DNA from: Clostridia bacterium
GTDB taxonomy: Bacteria; Bacillota; Clostridia; Oscillospirales; Acutalibacteraceae
NCBI GenBank assembly: GCA_017560255.1
Contig: JAFYOI010000008.1
Span: 1 to 64,000, forward strand
Direction: 5' to 3'
Length of the DNA: 64,000 nt
Positions within the stretch are counted from its first letter, which is position 1; each line of letters opens with the position of its first letter. The notes beneath the pieces are model-generated. The model ran no database searches and was not told the DNA's origin. It saw only the letters and a program-made list of their open reading frames with translations. The translations under genes and the position numbers were made by a program. Shown piece after piece: positions 16,939-29,864 of this stretch.

Positions 16939-18759
16939 GTGTCGACAAAGACAAGGAATAATAAACAAACGGGAAAAAAGAGTGTTGGCATATATGTTCT
17001 TGGAATTTCTCTTGTAGCGGTTTTGTTCTGCGCGCTGATAGGGTTGCTGCTTGTGCGCGACAGCGCTGACTATGCAACAAAGCAGATAGCGCTTGATTAC
17101 TATGAGAGCATTGTGAAAGACGACTCCGAACAGATGAAGGAGTTACTCTACGATAAGGATGTTGCTAAACTTGTCAACGTAACTACGGATTTTGACAAAT
17201 ATTTCAAAAGCATCACCGATACAATTCTTTCGCAGTACGGCGAAGGCTTTATGGTGACACTTGAAAACTTCGAATATACGGATTTTGACGAGACGGTGAA
17301 AAAAAGATATGAAACCGCATACGATGTTAAAATAGCGCAGGCGGGACTTATCGGTTTTGATATTACGTTTGCATCAGCACCGACGGCAAAACTTGACGGA
17401 GGCACGGAAAGCGTAACGCAAAACACTTTCAGAGATAATCTTGTTATGATAAAAATTGACGGTGACTGGTATCCCGCAACGTCAATCGGTCTTGAAAACG
17501 GACTTTCACAGAGGTATCTGACGGCGCTTGAAGTCGGTGATATCAGAGTGTCCATAGCGGAATACAACTTCTTCTATAATTTGCTTTCCTCGGGACTTGA
17601 GGAGGGACAGACTCTTAGCGACGGCGAAGCGCTCAGTTACGTAACGGAAGTTTACACAATGTATGCGGCGGCGCAGAAAGAGGGCTTCAAACCCGACGAA
17701 AAAGACGTTGAGGAGATGGAAAAGCAACTCGAGGAAATCAAGAAAAAAGCGCAGTCCTACGGTGATGATGCAGAAATGTACTATTATACAGGCAATTACG
17801 GATACGGAATGACTGCGGATTTGCTCTATGATGTTTATTATGCACACCTTGTGATGCAGTCCTACATAGCAAAAATCAGTGACGATACAGATCCCACAAA
17901 CACTGAGATAGAGGACTATTACAACAAACACAAGGATATGTTTGATACGGTTGATTTTGTTTTTTATGAGATTTATTCGGGGGTTGAGGGGTCTCTCTCG
18001 GATGCTACCGACCGTGCTTCTCAGGTGCTTGCAAACTCAAATTCCGTTGAGGAATTCAAGGCACAGTGCGAATTGATTTATAATGGCTTGAGCGAAGATG
18101 AGAAGAAACTCAACCTCTATCAGAAAGAGGCCGTTTTCGGTGAAAATTACACATATTACGACTTCCAGGACGTTGCAAAAGAGTTTCGTGACTGGGTGTT
18201 CAGCGAGGGTCGCGTAGAGGGCGACAAGAAATACTTTGCGGTTGACTCGGGCGATGAGGATATCGGCTATATCGTCGCTATGGCGTATATGATTTCGCCG
18301 CGCCACAGAGCAGAGTACAATACGGTTAATTTCTCCTATGCAACCGTTCTGAAAGAGGCGGGCAGCGAGCAGGAGATACTTGATCGCTTGACAAAGGCGA
18401 AGGACGATTGGATGGCTGGCGACAGGACGAGCGAAAGTTTTGAGGAACTTGCTGATTCGTTTTATGAAAGCGAAAATAAGAATGAGGATGGCGGCTCTTA
18501 TATCCAGATTGCAAAAGGCGATATGATTGATGAAATTGACGTATGGATTTTTGATGAAAGCCGCGTAAAAGGCGATTGCGCGATTATCAAGAGCGAGAAC
18601 GGATATCATCTGCTCTATTTTGCGGGCGAGGATATTGTGAAATGGCAACTTGATGTCAAGGCGCAGATTCGCTACGACGCCGTTTCAAAGATTTATGAGG
18701 ACACTTCCAGAAGCGAGGGTCTTGACGTTCTGGGTATCAACGTTGTAATGTATTGTTAA
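16939..18759 (+). CDS. Membrane-anchored SurA/PrsA-like foldase candidate
   Basis: About 606 residues: a basic N terminus, one transmembrane helix (about 20-42), then a long extracytoplasmic part. Residues near 50-195 look like an NTF2-type or DUF-like input domain. A helical section follows that includes a coiled coil around LEEIKKKAQSYG and the SurA-N-like TNTEIEDYYNKHKDMFD. The C-terminal third (ESFEELADSFYESENKNEDG, then ENGYHLLYFAGED) has the layout of a parvulin peptidyl-prolyl isomerase. Active-site residues cannot be confirmed. AAGGGGAG places the start at GTG 16939; ATG 16921 is possible. It is followed at 13 bases by the malic enzyme gene. Confidence 0.7.
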   Translation: MSTKTRNNKQTGKKSVGIYVLGISLVAVLFCALIGLLLVRDSADYATKQIALDYYESIVKDDSEQMKELLYDKDVAKLVNVTTDFDKYFKSITDTILSQYGEGFMVTLENFEYTDFDETVKKRYETAYDVKIAQAGLIGFDITFASAPTAKLDGGTESVTQNTFRDNLVMIKIDGDWYPATSIGLENGLSQRYLTALEVGDIRVSIAEYNFFYNLLSSGLEEGQTLSDGEALSYVTEVYTMYAAAQKEGFKPDEKDVEEMEKQLEEIKKKAQSYGDDAEMYYYTGNYGYGMTADLLYDVYYAHLVMQSYIAKISDDTDPTNTEIEDYYNKHKDMFDTVDFVFYEIYSGVEGSLSDATDRASQVLANSNSVEEFKAQCELIYNGLSEDEKKLNLYQKEAVFGENYTYYDFQDVAKEFRDWVFSEGRVEGDKKYFAVDSGDEDIGYIVAMAYMISPRHRAEYNTVNFSYATVLKEAGSEQEILDRLTKAKDDWMAGDRTSESFEELADSFYESENKNEDGGSYIQIAKGDMIDEIDVWIFDESRVKGDCAIIKSENGYHLLYFAGEDIVKWQLDVKAQIRYDAVSKIYEDTSRSEGLDVLGINVVMYC

Positions 18760-18772
18760 TCGGGAGGAAATT

Positions 18773-19948
18773 ATGAGTATCGGTAGTGAATCACTTGAAA
18801 AACATTATCAGTGGAAGGGCAAACTTGAAATTGTGGCAAAGGCAAAGGTAGATGATGCGAAAGCGCTTTCCCTTGCTTACACCCCCGGCGTTGCTCAGCC
18901 CTGTCTTGAAATACAGAAAGATATAAACAAATCATACGAACTTACGGGCAGACAGAATCTTGTTGCCGTTGTTACCGACGGTACGGCAGTGCTTGGTCTC
19001 GGTGACATCGGCCCCGAAGCAGGTATGCCTGTAATGGAGGGCAAATGTGTGCTGTTCAAGGAGTTTGCAAACGTTGACGCATTCCCGCTTTGCATAAAGT
19101 CCAAGGACGTTGATGAAATTGTCCGCACAGTATATCTTCTTTCGGGCAGTTTCGGTGGTATTAATCTTGAGGATATTGCGGCACCGAGATGCTTTGAAAT
19201 TGAGCGAAAACTCAAGGAAATCTGTGACATTCCGATTTTTCACGACGACCAGCACGGCACAGCGATTGTTGTCGGTTCGGCTCTCATAAATGCGCTTAAA
19301 CTTGTCAGAAAGCAGATGGCTGACGTTACAATCGTCGTATCGGGCGCGGGAGCGGCAGGTGCGGCAATAGTGAAGCATTTTCTCAATATGGGCGCAAAGA
19401 ATATCATAGTCTGTGACCGCAAGGGAATAATTGCAAGAGGGGACGAAACACTCAACGATGCAAAGAAAGAACTTGCACAGATTACAAACGTTAATAATAT
19501 CACGGGCACGCTTGCCGATGCTATGAAGGGCGCAGATGTCTTTGTGGGCGTATCGTCGCCCGACATCGTCAGCGAGGAAATGGTAAAGAGCATGAATTCC
19601 GATGCGATAGTTTTTGCTATGGCAAATCCGATTCCCGAAATTATGCCCGAAATCGCGTTGAAAGCGGGTGCAAGAGTTGTCGGCACAGGTCGTTCAGATT
19701 TTCCGAATCAGGTAAATAACGTGCTTGCATTCCCCGGAATTTTCAGGGGTGCGCTTGACGTGAGGGCAAGTGAGATTAACGAGGATATGAAACTTGCCGC
19801 AACAAAGGCAATAGCTGACCTTGTAAGTGAGAGCGACCTTTGTGAAGAGTACGTAATCCCCGCTGCTTTTGATAAGCGAGTCGGTCCTGCGGTTGCCGAA
19901 GCGGTAAAGCAGGCAGCAATATCCAGCGGCGTTGCAAGAATTAAATAA
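18773..19948 (+). CDS. NAD(P)-dependent malic enzyme
   Basis: 391 residues, the short bacterial malic enzyme. The catalytic tyrosine lies in LSLAYTPGVAQPC (about 36), followed by VVTDGTAVLGLGDIGPEAGMPVMEGK, the metal-binding segment IPIFHDDQHGTAIV, and a Rossmann motif VVSGAGAAGAA. It decarboxylates malate to pyruvate with reduction of NAD(P), feeding pyruvate and reducing power. GGGAGGAAATT sets the ATG. Probable cotranscription with the upstream foldase-like gene seems incidental. Confidence 0.93.
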   Translation: MSIGSESLEKHYQWKGKLEIVAKAKVDDAKALSLAYTPGVAQPCLEIQKDINKSYELTGRQNLVAVVTDGTAVLGLGDIGPEAGMPVMEGKCVLFKEFANVDAFPLCIKSKDVDEIVRTVYLLSGSFGGINLEDIAAPRCFEIERKLKEICDIPIFHDDQHGTAIVVGSALINALKLVRKQMADVTIVVSGAGAAGAAIVKHFLNMGAKNIIVCDRKGIIARGDETLNDAKKELAQITNVNNITGTLADAMKGADVFVGVSSPDIVSEEMVKSMNSDAIVFAMANPIPEIMPEIALKAGARVVGTGRSDFPNQVNNVLAFPGIFRGALDVRASEINEDMKLAATKAIADLVSESDLCEEYVIPAAFDKRVGPAVAEAVKQAAISSGVARIK

Positions 19949-19956
19949 TAAATTTT

Positions 19957-20047
19957 ACAGAAAATAAAAAGTCAACCGCATAGAGCGTTACTCTAAAGGG
20001 TAGTTTAGGAGTCCGTGACCTACCACAGGAGATAGTATATTTTCTGT
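19957..20047 (+). ncRNA. Candidate multi-stem RNA element
   Basis: After malic enzyme, ACAGAAAATA (19957-19966) can pair perfectly with TATTTTCTGT (20038-20047), closing about 70 bases that contain TAGAG/CTCTA (19981-19995), CTAAA/TTTAG (19992-20007) and GGTAG/CTACC (19999-20024), the last two being alternatives. The terminator hairpin 20061-20087 follows at once. The layout is riboswitch-like, but I recognise no known class. It could equally be a decayed repeat. Confidence 0.35.
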
Positions 20048-20060
20048 TTCTATAACTCGG

Positions 20061-20089
20061 AAACCGCAGATAGATTTTCTGCGGTTTTT
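20061..20089 (+). terminator. Intrinsic terminator
   Basis: AAACCGCAGA pairs with TCTGCGGTTT and is followed by TTG and T-rich sequence. It ends the malic enzyme transcript or belongs to the RNA candidate just upstream. Confidence 0.75.
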
Positions 20090-20170
20090 GTGTTATAATA
20101 GGCGTGAGAACAAAGTCCTATGAGTTTGTTGGTGATAAATATAAATAAGAAAATGAAGGAGAATGAGAAT

Positions 20171-20461
20171 ATGGCTAATTTATCGAAGGAAGAAAAGAAA
20201 AAAATTATGAAATTATGGGAAGCTGACCAAAATAGTGAACATATTCTTTCGGAAGAAAATGTACAAGAATTGTTTGAATACATAGAAGAACAATTGGCTA
20301 ATTCGGGCTGTGATCATACATTACTACATACAAAACAATGGCTTAAGGATCATATTTCTCCTAAGAAGATTGATAGTGTAATTGCAGAGATAACAGATAT
20401 GGGTGGATATTGTGATTGTGAGGTATTGCTCAATTGCTATGAAAACTATGATATTGGGTGA
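20171..20461 (+). CDS. DUF2695 domain protein
   Basis: 96 residues. The helical N-terminal half (NLSKEEKKKIMKLWEADQN) leads into the DUF2695 core with CDHTLLHTKQWLKDH and GGYCDCEVLLNC, whose cysteines and histidines could bind a metal. Function is unknown. AAGGAGAATGAG in front of ATG 20171 decides the start over two upstream in-frame ATGs. It lies between a possible structured RNA and a DUF559 cassette, in a region that looks like accessory DNA. Confidence 0.8.
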   Translation: MANLSKEEKKKIMKLWEADQNSEHILSEENVQELFEYIEEQLANSGCDHTLLHTKQWLKDHISPKKIDSVIAEITDMGGYCDCEVLLNCYENYDIG

Positions 20462-20489
20462 GTAAATATGATGCTATCAAAAACATAAG

Positions 20490-20550
20490 AGCCTCCCTTG
20501 TGTAAAGGGAGGTGGATTTTTGCTGTAAGGCAAAAAGACGGAGGGATTGT
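20490..20550 (+). repeat. Left inverted end of the DUF559 cassette
   Basis: About 60 bases beginning AGCCTCCCTTGTGTAAAGGG and ending GACGGAGGGATTGT. It contains an internal hairpin (CCTCCCTT/AAGGGAGG). Its last part carries the ribosome site of the nuclease gene. The reverse complement of 20985-21038 matches it at both ends and differs mainly in the middle. Confidence 0.8.
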
Positions 20551-20551
20551 A

Positions 20552-20911
20552 ATGCAGAGAAAACATAATAAAGACATTGTTCCAATTGCGAAAATGTTGC
20601 GAAAGAATATGACTAGGGAAGAAAAACATCTTTGGTATGATTACCTTCGCAACTATCCCATTCGTTTTTCTCGTCAAAAAGTTCTCGGGCGGTATATTGT
20701 GGATTTTTATTGTGCCGAGGCAAATCTTGTTATTGAACTTGATGGCTCGGGACATTATACCGATGAAGGAAAGCGACACGATGAAGAAAGAAGCGCCTTT
20801 CTGGAAGAATACGGATTGACAGTTATAAGAATACCTAATACCGAAATAAATGAAAATTTTCAGGGTGTTTGTGAGTATATTGATCATCTTGTAGAACAAT
20901 TACTCCGTTAG
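20552..20911 (+). CDS. DUF559 (Vsr-like) endonuclease domain protein
   Basis: 119 residues of the DUF559 family, a compact PD-(D/E)XK fold related to Vsr. Visible motifs: LRKNMTREEKHLWYDYLRNY, FSRQKVLGRYIVDFYC with the catalytic Asp, and NLVIELDGSGHY with the E of the E-x-D pair, then GLTVIRIPN. Such proteins are presumed nucleases but are largely uncharacterised. GGAGGG in front of ATG 20552 decides the start. The gene lies exactly between two inverted copies of a palindromic sequence, so gene and ends look like one small mobile or dispersed unit. No transposase is present. Confidence 0.85.
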   Translation: MQRKHNKDIVPIAKMLRKNMTREEKHLWYDYLRNYPIRFSRQKVLGRYIVDFYCAEANLVIELDGSGHYTDEGKRHDEERSAFLEEYGLTVIRIPNTEINENFQGVCEYIDHLVEQLLR

Positions 20912-20984
20912 TTTTGCGGAACGGGGGATATTGCGTATGCGGGTAAAGTTTTAATGAGTGGAGTTTTTATATTTATTTCATTTT

Positions 20985-21038
20985 ACAATCCTCCCGACTT
21001 CGCTTTGCTCAGCCACCCTCCTTTACACAAGGAGGGCT
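20985..21038 (-). repeat. Right inverted end of the DUF559 cassette
   Basis: Read on the minus strand it starts AGCCCTCCTTGTGTAAAGGA and ends GTCGGGAGGATTGT, paralleling the left end. It also forms a CCTCCTT/AAGGAGG hairpin. The distance between outer edges is about 550 bases. Confidence 0.8.
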
Positions 21039-21110
21039 GATGCTGTACCTGTTTACAGAGTGCTATTATCAGGGTTGCCTCCTAAAATAAAAATCAATTA
21101 TTTAATCAAG

Positions 21111-21148
21111 CAAAAACGGCAGGAGTTTAATCCTGCCGTTATCTTTTT
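21111..21148 (-). terminator. Terminator of the ATP synthase operon
   Basis: AACGGCAGGA pairs perfectly with TCCTGCCGTT around a six-base loop. T-rich tracts on both sides make it usable in both directions. Confidence 0.88.
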
Positions 21149-21157
21149 TAATAATAT

Positions 21158-21420
21158 TTATTCGTCAAATGTGAAAGAGCCGGAAAGTAACGTGACGGAA
21201 TCTGAGCCGACCGTAAGTAGTCCGCCGTCAGCGGTTGCGGATTTTACCGTACCGTCCTCGAGCAGAATCTTACACGGGCATTTTACGATTGAGGTTACAA
21301 ACGGGGTGTGTCCCGCCATGATTGCGAGGTCACCCTCAACGCCTCTTACGTCGAGTTTTACCGCCTGACCGCAAAAACGGTTGCCGTCGGGGGATGAAAC
21401 TGTCAAATTAAACGTCTTCA

Positions 21421-21421
<1 letters not shown>
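21158..21421 (-). CDS. atpC: F-type ATP synthase epsilon subunit, short form
   Basis: 87 residues. The N-terminal beta-sandwich domain is complete: LTVSSPDGNRFCGQAVKLDV, EGDLAIMAGHTPFVTSI and GGLLTVGSDSVTLLSG. The frame stops where the two-helix C-terminal domain of about 45 residues normally begins. That domain acts as the ratchet-like inhibitor of ATP hydrolysis in many bacteria, so this enzyme probably lacks that control. The stop codon is followed closely by the operon terminator, so a sequencing frameshift is unlikely, though not excluded. Start and atpD stop share TAATG. Confidence 0.92.
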
Positions 21422-23633
<2,212 letters not shown>

Positions 23634-23639
23634 ATACGA

Positions 23640-25640
<2,001 letters not shown>

Positions 25641-25657
<17 letters not shown>

Positions 25658-26159
25658 TGTCGTCACCCATTTCCTCTATAAAGGAATCAATAAGACCCTT
25701 ATGGTCGTCCGCATTAATCTCACGCTCAAGCATTTTTTCGGTAAGAAGTGTGGAAACGTCCACAATTTCTCTCTTGATTGTGCTTTCCGCCTTTTTCATT
25801 TCGAGTTCGGCGTCACTCTGAGCCTGACGAATGATACCCTGCGCCTTATCCCTTGCGTCTGCAATAATTTCCTGCTGACGCTCGTTGGCGATATCAACCG
25901 CGGATTTGATAACCTCATCGGCCTCTTGTTTAGCGTTTTTCAATTTTTCTTCGTACGCTGCCTGATCAGCCAAAGCCTGCTCTTTTGCCTGCTTGGCAGC
26001 ATCGTACTCACCGTCAATCGTGCCTTGGCGCTTTGCGAGCATCTTCTGTACGGGCTTGTATAAAAACTTCTTGACGAGCAAGAAAAGAATTACAAGATTT
26101 ACGAGGGATACAAGCATTTGCCACAGATTGATGGAGATTACGTCTAATGACTGTATCAT
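25641..26159 (-). CDS. atpF: F-type ATP synthase b subunit
   Basis: 172 residues: one membrane helix near the N terminus (about 10-30, LWQMLVSLVNLVILFLLVKK) and a long charged coiled coil to the end (EADEVIKSAVDIANERQQ). It forms the peripheral stalk holding F1 stationary. Only one b-type gene is present, so the stalk should be a homodimer. Confidence 0.95.
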
Positions 26160-26190
26160 TTAAAAATCACTCCAACCGATGTAACTGAAA

Positions 26191-26508
<318 letters not shown>

Positions 26509-27408
26509 TTATTTTTTGCTTTTCGCCGCTTTACGTTCTTTACGTTGCATATAGGCGGTAATGTCGAACGCACCCGAAACGTAAACCATCGTAAGCATTG
26601 CGAAAATGAAAGCCTGAAGACAGCCGCTGAAAACGTCGAAGTAAATTGACAATACAGCGGGAATACCGAATTGGAAAAGCGGAATGTCCGCTAAAAATCC
26701 CGGCAAAGCGCCGAGGAGCATTGATGAAAGACCTGCAAGAGCCGAGCCGAGAAGTACGGAGATAACCGTACCCGAAAGAACGTTGCCATAGTGACGGAAC
26801 GCCATTGAAACGGGAGTTGCAAATTCGCTGACGAAATTTATCGGAGCGAGCAACGCGACCGGTTCAGTGAAACCTTTGAGGTAGGCGAGCGGGCCGCATT
26901 TCATTTTGAAGTAAGTGATGATGATGAATACCAGAACTGCCCAACCGCCGACGACGTTGATGTCCGAGGTGGGAGGGTAGAGACCCAGAAGGCTGGAAAG
27001 AGATGAGAAAGCGGAAAGGGCAAGAATTGCAACGATGAACGGTGCAAAGCCCATAAAATATTCACCCATATTATCTTTTACAAGTTTGTCCACTTTTTCA
27101 ACAATCATCTCTGCAAAGTGCTGACGCTTGAGATTGATGCGTTCATTCAATCCGTGAGTCAGGTACAAACATACGAACAGAATCGTAATAATAACAAGCA
27201 GTGAAGTGATTTGCGATTCTGTAACGGGGAAATCCTGAATCGGCATCGGGATTGTGAAATAAATCTGCGCGCCCGTGATTGAAACGCCCTCAGTTGCAGG
27301 TTTTGTCAGCAATTTTAGAATTACTCCCGCAACGAGCGGCAGAATCATCATAAGGATATAGATTATATCAACGATTTTAAATTTAAGTGATTTTTCAGAT
27401 TCGCTCAA
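26509..27408 (-). CDS. atpB: F-type ATP synthase a subunit
   Basis: 299 residues, somewhat longer than average, with six or so membrane helices. The essential stator arginine lies in ATPVSMAFRHYGNVLSGTVI. ITYFKMKCGPLAYLKGFTEP and the final DVFSGCLQAFIFAMLTMVYV, with its conserved Q-A-F, complete the family picture. Together with the c ring it forms the ion path. The long N terminus includes an extra helix and an external loop (about residues 35-60). Confidence 0.95.
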   Translation of the reverse strand: MSESEKSLKFKIVDIIYILMMILPLVAGVILKLLTKPATEGVSITGAQIYFTIPMPIQDFPVTESQITSLLVIITILFVCLYLTHGLNERINLKRQHFAEMIVEKVDKLVKDNMGEYFMGFAPFIVAILALSAFSSLSSLLGLYPPTSDINVVGGWAVLVFIIITYFKMKCGPLAYLKGFTEPVALLAPINFVSEFATPVSMAFRHYGNVLSGTVISVLLGSALAGLSSMLLGALPGFLADIPLFQFGIPAVLSIYFDVFSGCLQAFIFAMLTMVYVSGAFDITAYMQRKERKAAKSKK

Positions 27409-27426
27409 AGGTTGACACCTCCGAAA

Positions 27427-27810
27427 TTATTTTGTCTTACGGAAAACGGGGAGAAGTGCGATTGCAATTCTCGGGAATATATAAGGAATAACAACTGCAA
27501 TAAGATTGAATACGGGGACAAGATAGCCGACAATTGCGACGGCAAAAAGCATAAGCAAACGCGACGTCTGTGAAAGTCTCATTGTTAGTTTTGATTTCTT
27601 TTCATCCTGTGTAACGGCTTTTTGCACCGTAAGTCCCAAAAGGAAGAAATTTAAAACTGCAGCAAATGCGCCAAGAAGGTTGCCGAAAAGCACAGTCAGA
27701 TTCCATTTGCCGATGATTAAAAATACCGACTGCATAAGCACGCTGAGTATTACGGTAAATGTGGCAATATATGCAGTTTCTTTTAGCACAACGCTGCTGA
27801 TTTTTTTCAC
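27427..27810 (-). CDS. atpI: ATP synthase subunit I (AtpI-like)
   Basis: 127 residues with four predicted membrane helices; GKWNLTVLFGNLLGAFAAVLNFF is the characteristic segment. AtpI helps assemble the c ring and has been linked to Mg2+ or Na+ handling in some bacteria. The start is GTG 27810, nine bases after AAGGAG. It opens the nine-gene atpIBEFHAGDC operon, which has a promoter just upstream. Confidence 0.85.
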   Translation of the reverse strand: MKKISSVVLKETAYIATFTVILSVLMQSVFLIIGKWNLTVLFGNLLGAFAAVLNFFLLGLTVQKAVTQDEKKSKLTMRLSQTSRLLMLFAVAIVGYLVPVFNLIAVVIPYIFPRIAIALLPVFRKTK

Positions 27811-27846
27811 AGAGATATGCTCCTTCCCTCAAATGTATTAACTCAA

Positions 27847-27875
27847 ATTTTAACATATTTGATTTTTGTTTGCAA
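27847..27875 (-). promoter_or_regulatory. Promoter of the ATP synthase operon
   Basis: On the minus strand: TTGCAA (27870-27875), 17-base spacer, TAAAAT (27847-27852). Confidence 0.72.
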
Positions 27876-27965
27876 CACTTATTTGTGAAAATGTTACAAT
27901 AATTATTTTTAAATGTGACCGTTGACAAAAAGTATTTTTGCCATTTGTAAAAAACGTATGCAAGA

Positions 27966-28020
27966 GTTAGTCGTTTTAAATAAAAAGTTAGTCGTTTTAA
28001 GCAGATTTAAAACGACTAAC
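27966..28020 (-). terminator. Terminator with a duplicated arm
   Basis: On the minus strand, GTTAGTCGTTTTAAA (28020-28006) pairs with TTAAAACGACTAAC (28000-27987), then TTTTTATTT, then a second copy of the same descending arm (27980-27966). The first pairing is an ordinary terminator for the phosphoesterase gene; the extra copy allows an alternative, longer hairpin. Confidence 0.85.
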
Positions 28021-28024
28021 TCGG

Positions 28025-28882
28025 TTATTGTTCGGTTTTGAGTTCGATGATTACCACTTCCGGTCGGTTGTTGAAGCGGATGGGGAACAGGCTGTTGCCA
28101 AGTCCACGGCTGACAACCATATCCGTGCCGTCCTGCGAAAATACGCCCGCATCGTATTCGGGAAAAAATCCTTGGCTGGGGGAGTATAGCCCGCCGACAA
28201 AAGGTAAGCGGAATTGACCGCCGTGAACGTGACCGCTCAGAACAATGTCAACTCCCGCCTCTGCGTATGTTTCAAAAAATTCCGGGCGGTGAGAGAGGAG
28301 GATTGAAAATCCGCCGAGGGAGTTGAGCGCATCTAATTCTTGTGCATTCATATTTAAAGCGATGCCGCCATTTTTACAAGTGAGGGGATCGTCAATTCCG
28401 ATAAGAGAAATTTTTTCTCCGCCCACTTCCAGTATTTCTTCCCTGTCCTCAAGTATGATTACACCGATTTCTTCAAACCCCGTTTTTAAACGCTGATATT
28501 CCGCGTCGGATACAAGACCTTCGTGGTTGCCCGAAACGTAATAGCAGGGCGCAACTTTCGCCGCCCGACTTGCAAATTCAAGCGCAACGCTCACGTCCGT
28601 GCGGCGTGAGTCGATAACGTCGCCCGTGATTGCAATCAGGTCGGGCTTTGCATCCTCCAATATTTTGATAAGTTTTTCATTGTTATTGCCGAATCGGGCA
28701 TTGTGCAGGTCTGAAACAAGGGCTATTTTAAATCCGTCAAAACTCTGCGGGAGGGATTCTTTTATAATGGTGATGGGTGTTGCTTCAAGAGCAAAATTAC
28801 TCCACACCGTCCAGATAAGCAACACAATTAAAGCAACAATGAGTAAACGGTGTATTAATTTTCTTTTTCTCTTTTTTTTCAT
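28025..28882 (-). CDS. Membrane-anchored metallophosphoesterase (YkuE-like)
   Basis: 285 residues. An N-terminal anchor (about 10-30) precedes a calcineurin-type phosphoesterase domain with all metal motifs: LVSDLHNARFG (D, H), ITGDVIDSR (D), YVSGNHEGL (N, H), ILLSHRPEF (H) and VLSGHVHGGQFRLP (H, H). Relatives such as YkuE and LpxH-like enzymes act on phosphoesters at the membrane face; the substrate here is unknown. GGAGGGGTACAG sets the ATG at 28882. Confidence 0.9.
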   Translation of the reverse strand: MKKKRKRKLIHRLLIVALIVLLIWTVWSNFALEATPITIIKESLPQSFDGFKIALVSDLHNARFGNNNEKLIKILEDAKPDLIAITGDVIDSRRTDVSVALEFASRAAKVAPCYYVSGNHEGLVSDAEYQRLKTGFEEIGVIILEDREEILEVGGEKISLIGIDDPLTCKNGGIALNMNAQELDALNSLGGFSILLSHRPEFFETYAEAGVDIVLSGHVHGGQFRLPFVGGLYSPSQGFFPEYDAGVFSQDGTDMVVSRGLGNSLFPIRFNNRPEVVIIELKTEQ

Positions 28883-28956
28883 CTGTACCCCTCCAATCTA
28901 TACATGACACTTATATGTAATATATAACAAAATTTGTAACGGGTTTTTCGCAGGAA

Positions 28957-28993
28957 TATAAAACACCTTGGAAAGTTTATTCCCAAGGTGTTT
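28957..28993 (-). terminator. Terminator of purC
   Basis: AAACACCTTGG pairs perfectly with CCAAGGTGTTT; on the minus strand the stem ends in TTTTAT. Confidence 0.82.
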
Positions 28994-29006
28994 ATTTTAC
29001 GCTAAA

Positions 29007-29696
29007 TTATAAACCAAGTTTTTCGATGAGCATTTTTGCACAATCGATCTGATTCGGGATGTTGCCGTTTTCGTCACGGACTCTCCAGATATCAGGAGTG
29101 ATTTCGTCGGCAACGTACATCTTGCCGTTCTCATCATAACCGATTTCAATTTTGAAGTCGATGAGTGTAAGACCAAGGGGAGCGAGTTCCTTTTTGAGAA
29201 CTTCGCCAACGCGCTCAAGAATACCGAGAGCCTCGTCGTACTGACCCTCTTTGAGCAAGCCTTTCATAATGCAGATACGCTCGCTGATGAGCGGGTCGCC
29301 CTGAATGTCGTCTTTAAGAGTAACCTCGGTGTAAACGGGATCAAATACGATACCCTCTTCCAAGGTGAAACGGCGGCACATACTGCCCGCTGTGAAGTAA
29401 CGAAGAACGAATTCAAGTTTCGGAACGGTGAGGTTGCGAACCTGCATAAGTCCCTGCTCAACGTCAGCGTTGATATAGTGAGTGGGAATTCCGTTCTTTT
29501 CCATAAGTTCAAAGAAGTATTTGGAGATAGCAAGGCCGATTTTGCCCTTACCTTCAACACTGCCGCCAACGCTGTTTGAACCGGGGTCGAATACGCCGTT
29601 TTCACCTGTAGCGCTGTCCTTAAAGAAAAGGCTTACAATGTTTTTTTCCTCGTCGAGAAGAACGTCCTTTGTTTTTCCTGTGTAAAGTGTTTTCAT
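29007..29696 (-). CDS. purC: SAICAR synthetase
   Basis: 229 residues, typical length. TLYTGKTKDVLLDEEKNI, GKGKIGLAISKYFFELM, VPKLEFVLRYFTAGSMCRRF and LIDFKIEIGYDENGKMYVADEITPD are the PurC signatures (nucleotide loop, substrate and metal sites). It joins CAIR with aspartate using ATP in purine synthesis. Here it stands alone with its own terminator, away from other pur genes. AAGGAGGATTTCAAGT sets the ATG. Confidence 0.95.
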   Translation of the reverse strand: MKTLYTGKTKDVLLDEEKNIVSLFFKDSATGENGVFDPGSNSVGGSVEGKGKIGLAISKYFFELMEKNGIPTHYINADVEQGLMQVRNLTVPKLEFVLRYFTAGSMCRRFTLEEGIVFDPVYTEVTLKDDIQGDPLISERICIMKGLLKEGQYDEALGILERVGEVLKKELAPLGLTLIDFKIEIGYDENGKMYVADEITPDIWRVRDENGNIPNQIDCAKMLIEKLGL

Positions 29697-29864
29697 ACTT
29701 GAAATCCTCCTTGATGGTTTGAATTGTCCTGTGTATGTTTATACCATGTTATTTTATAACTGTCTGACAAGAATATTATAAAAGATTTCTCGAAAAATAC
29801 AAGTGTTTTTGATAAATTAGCAAAAATATTAGTTCTTATGATTTTCAGTAATTTTTCTTATATA

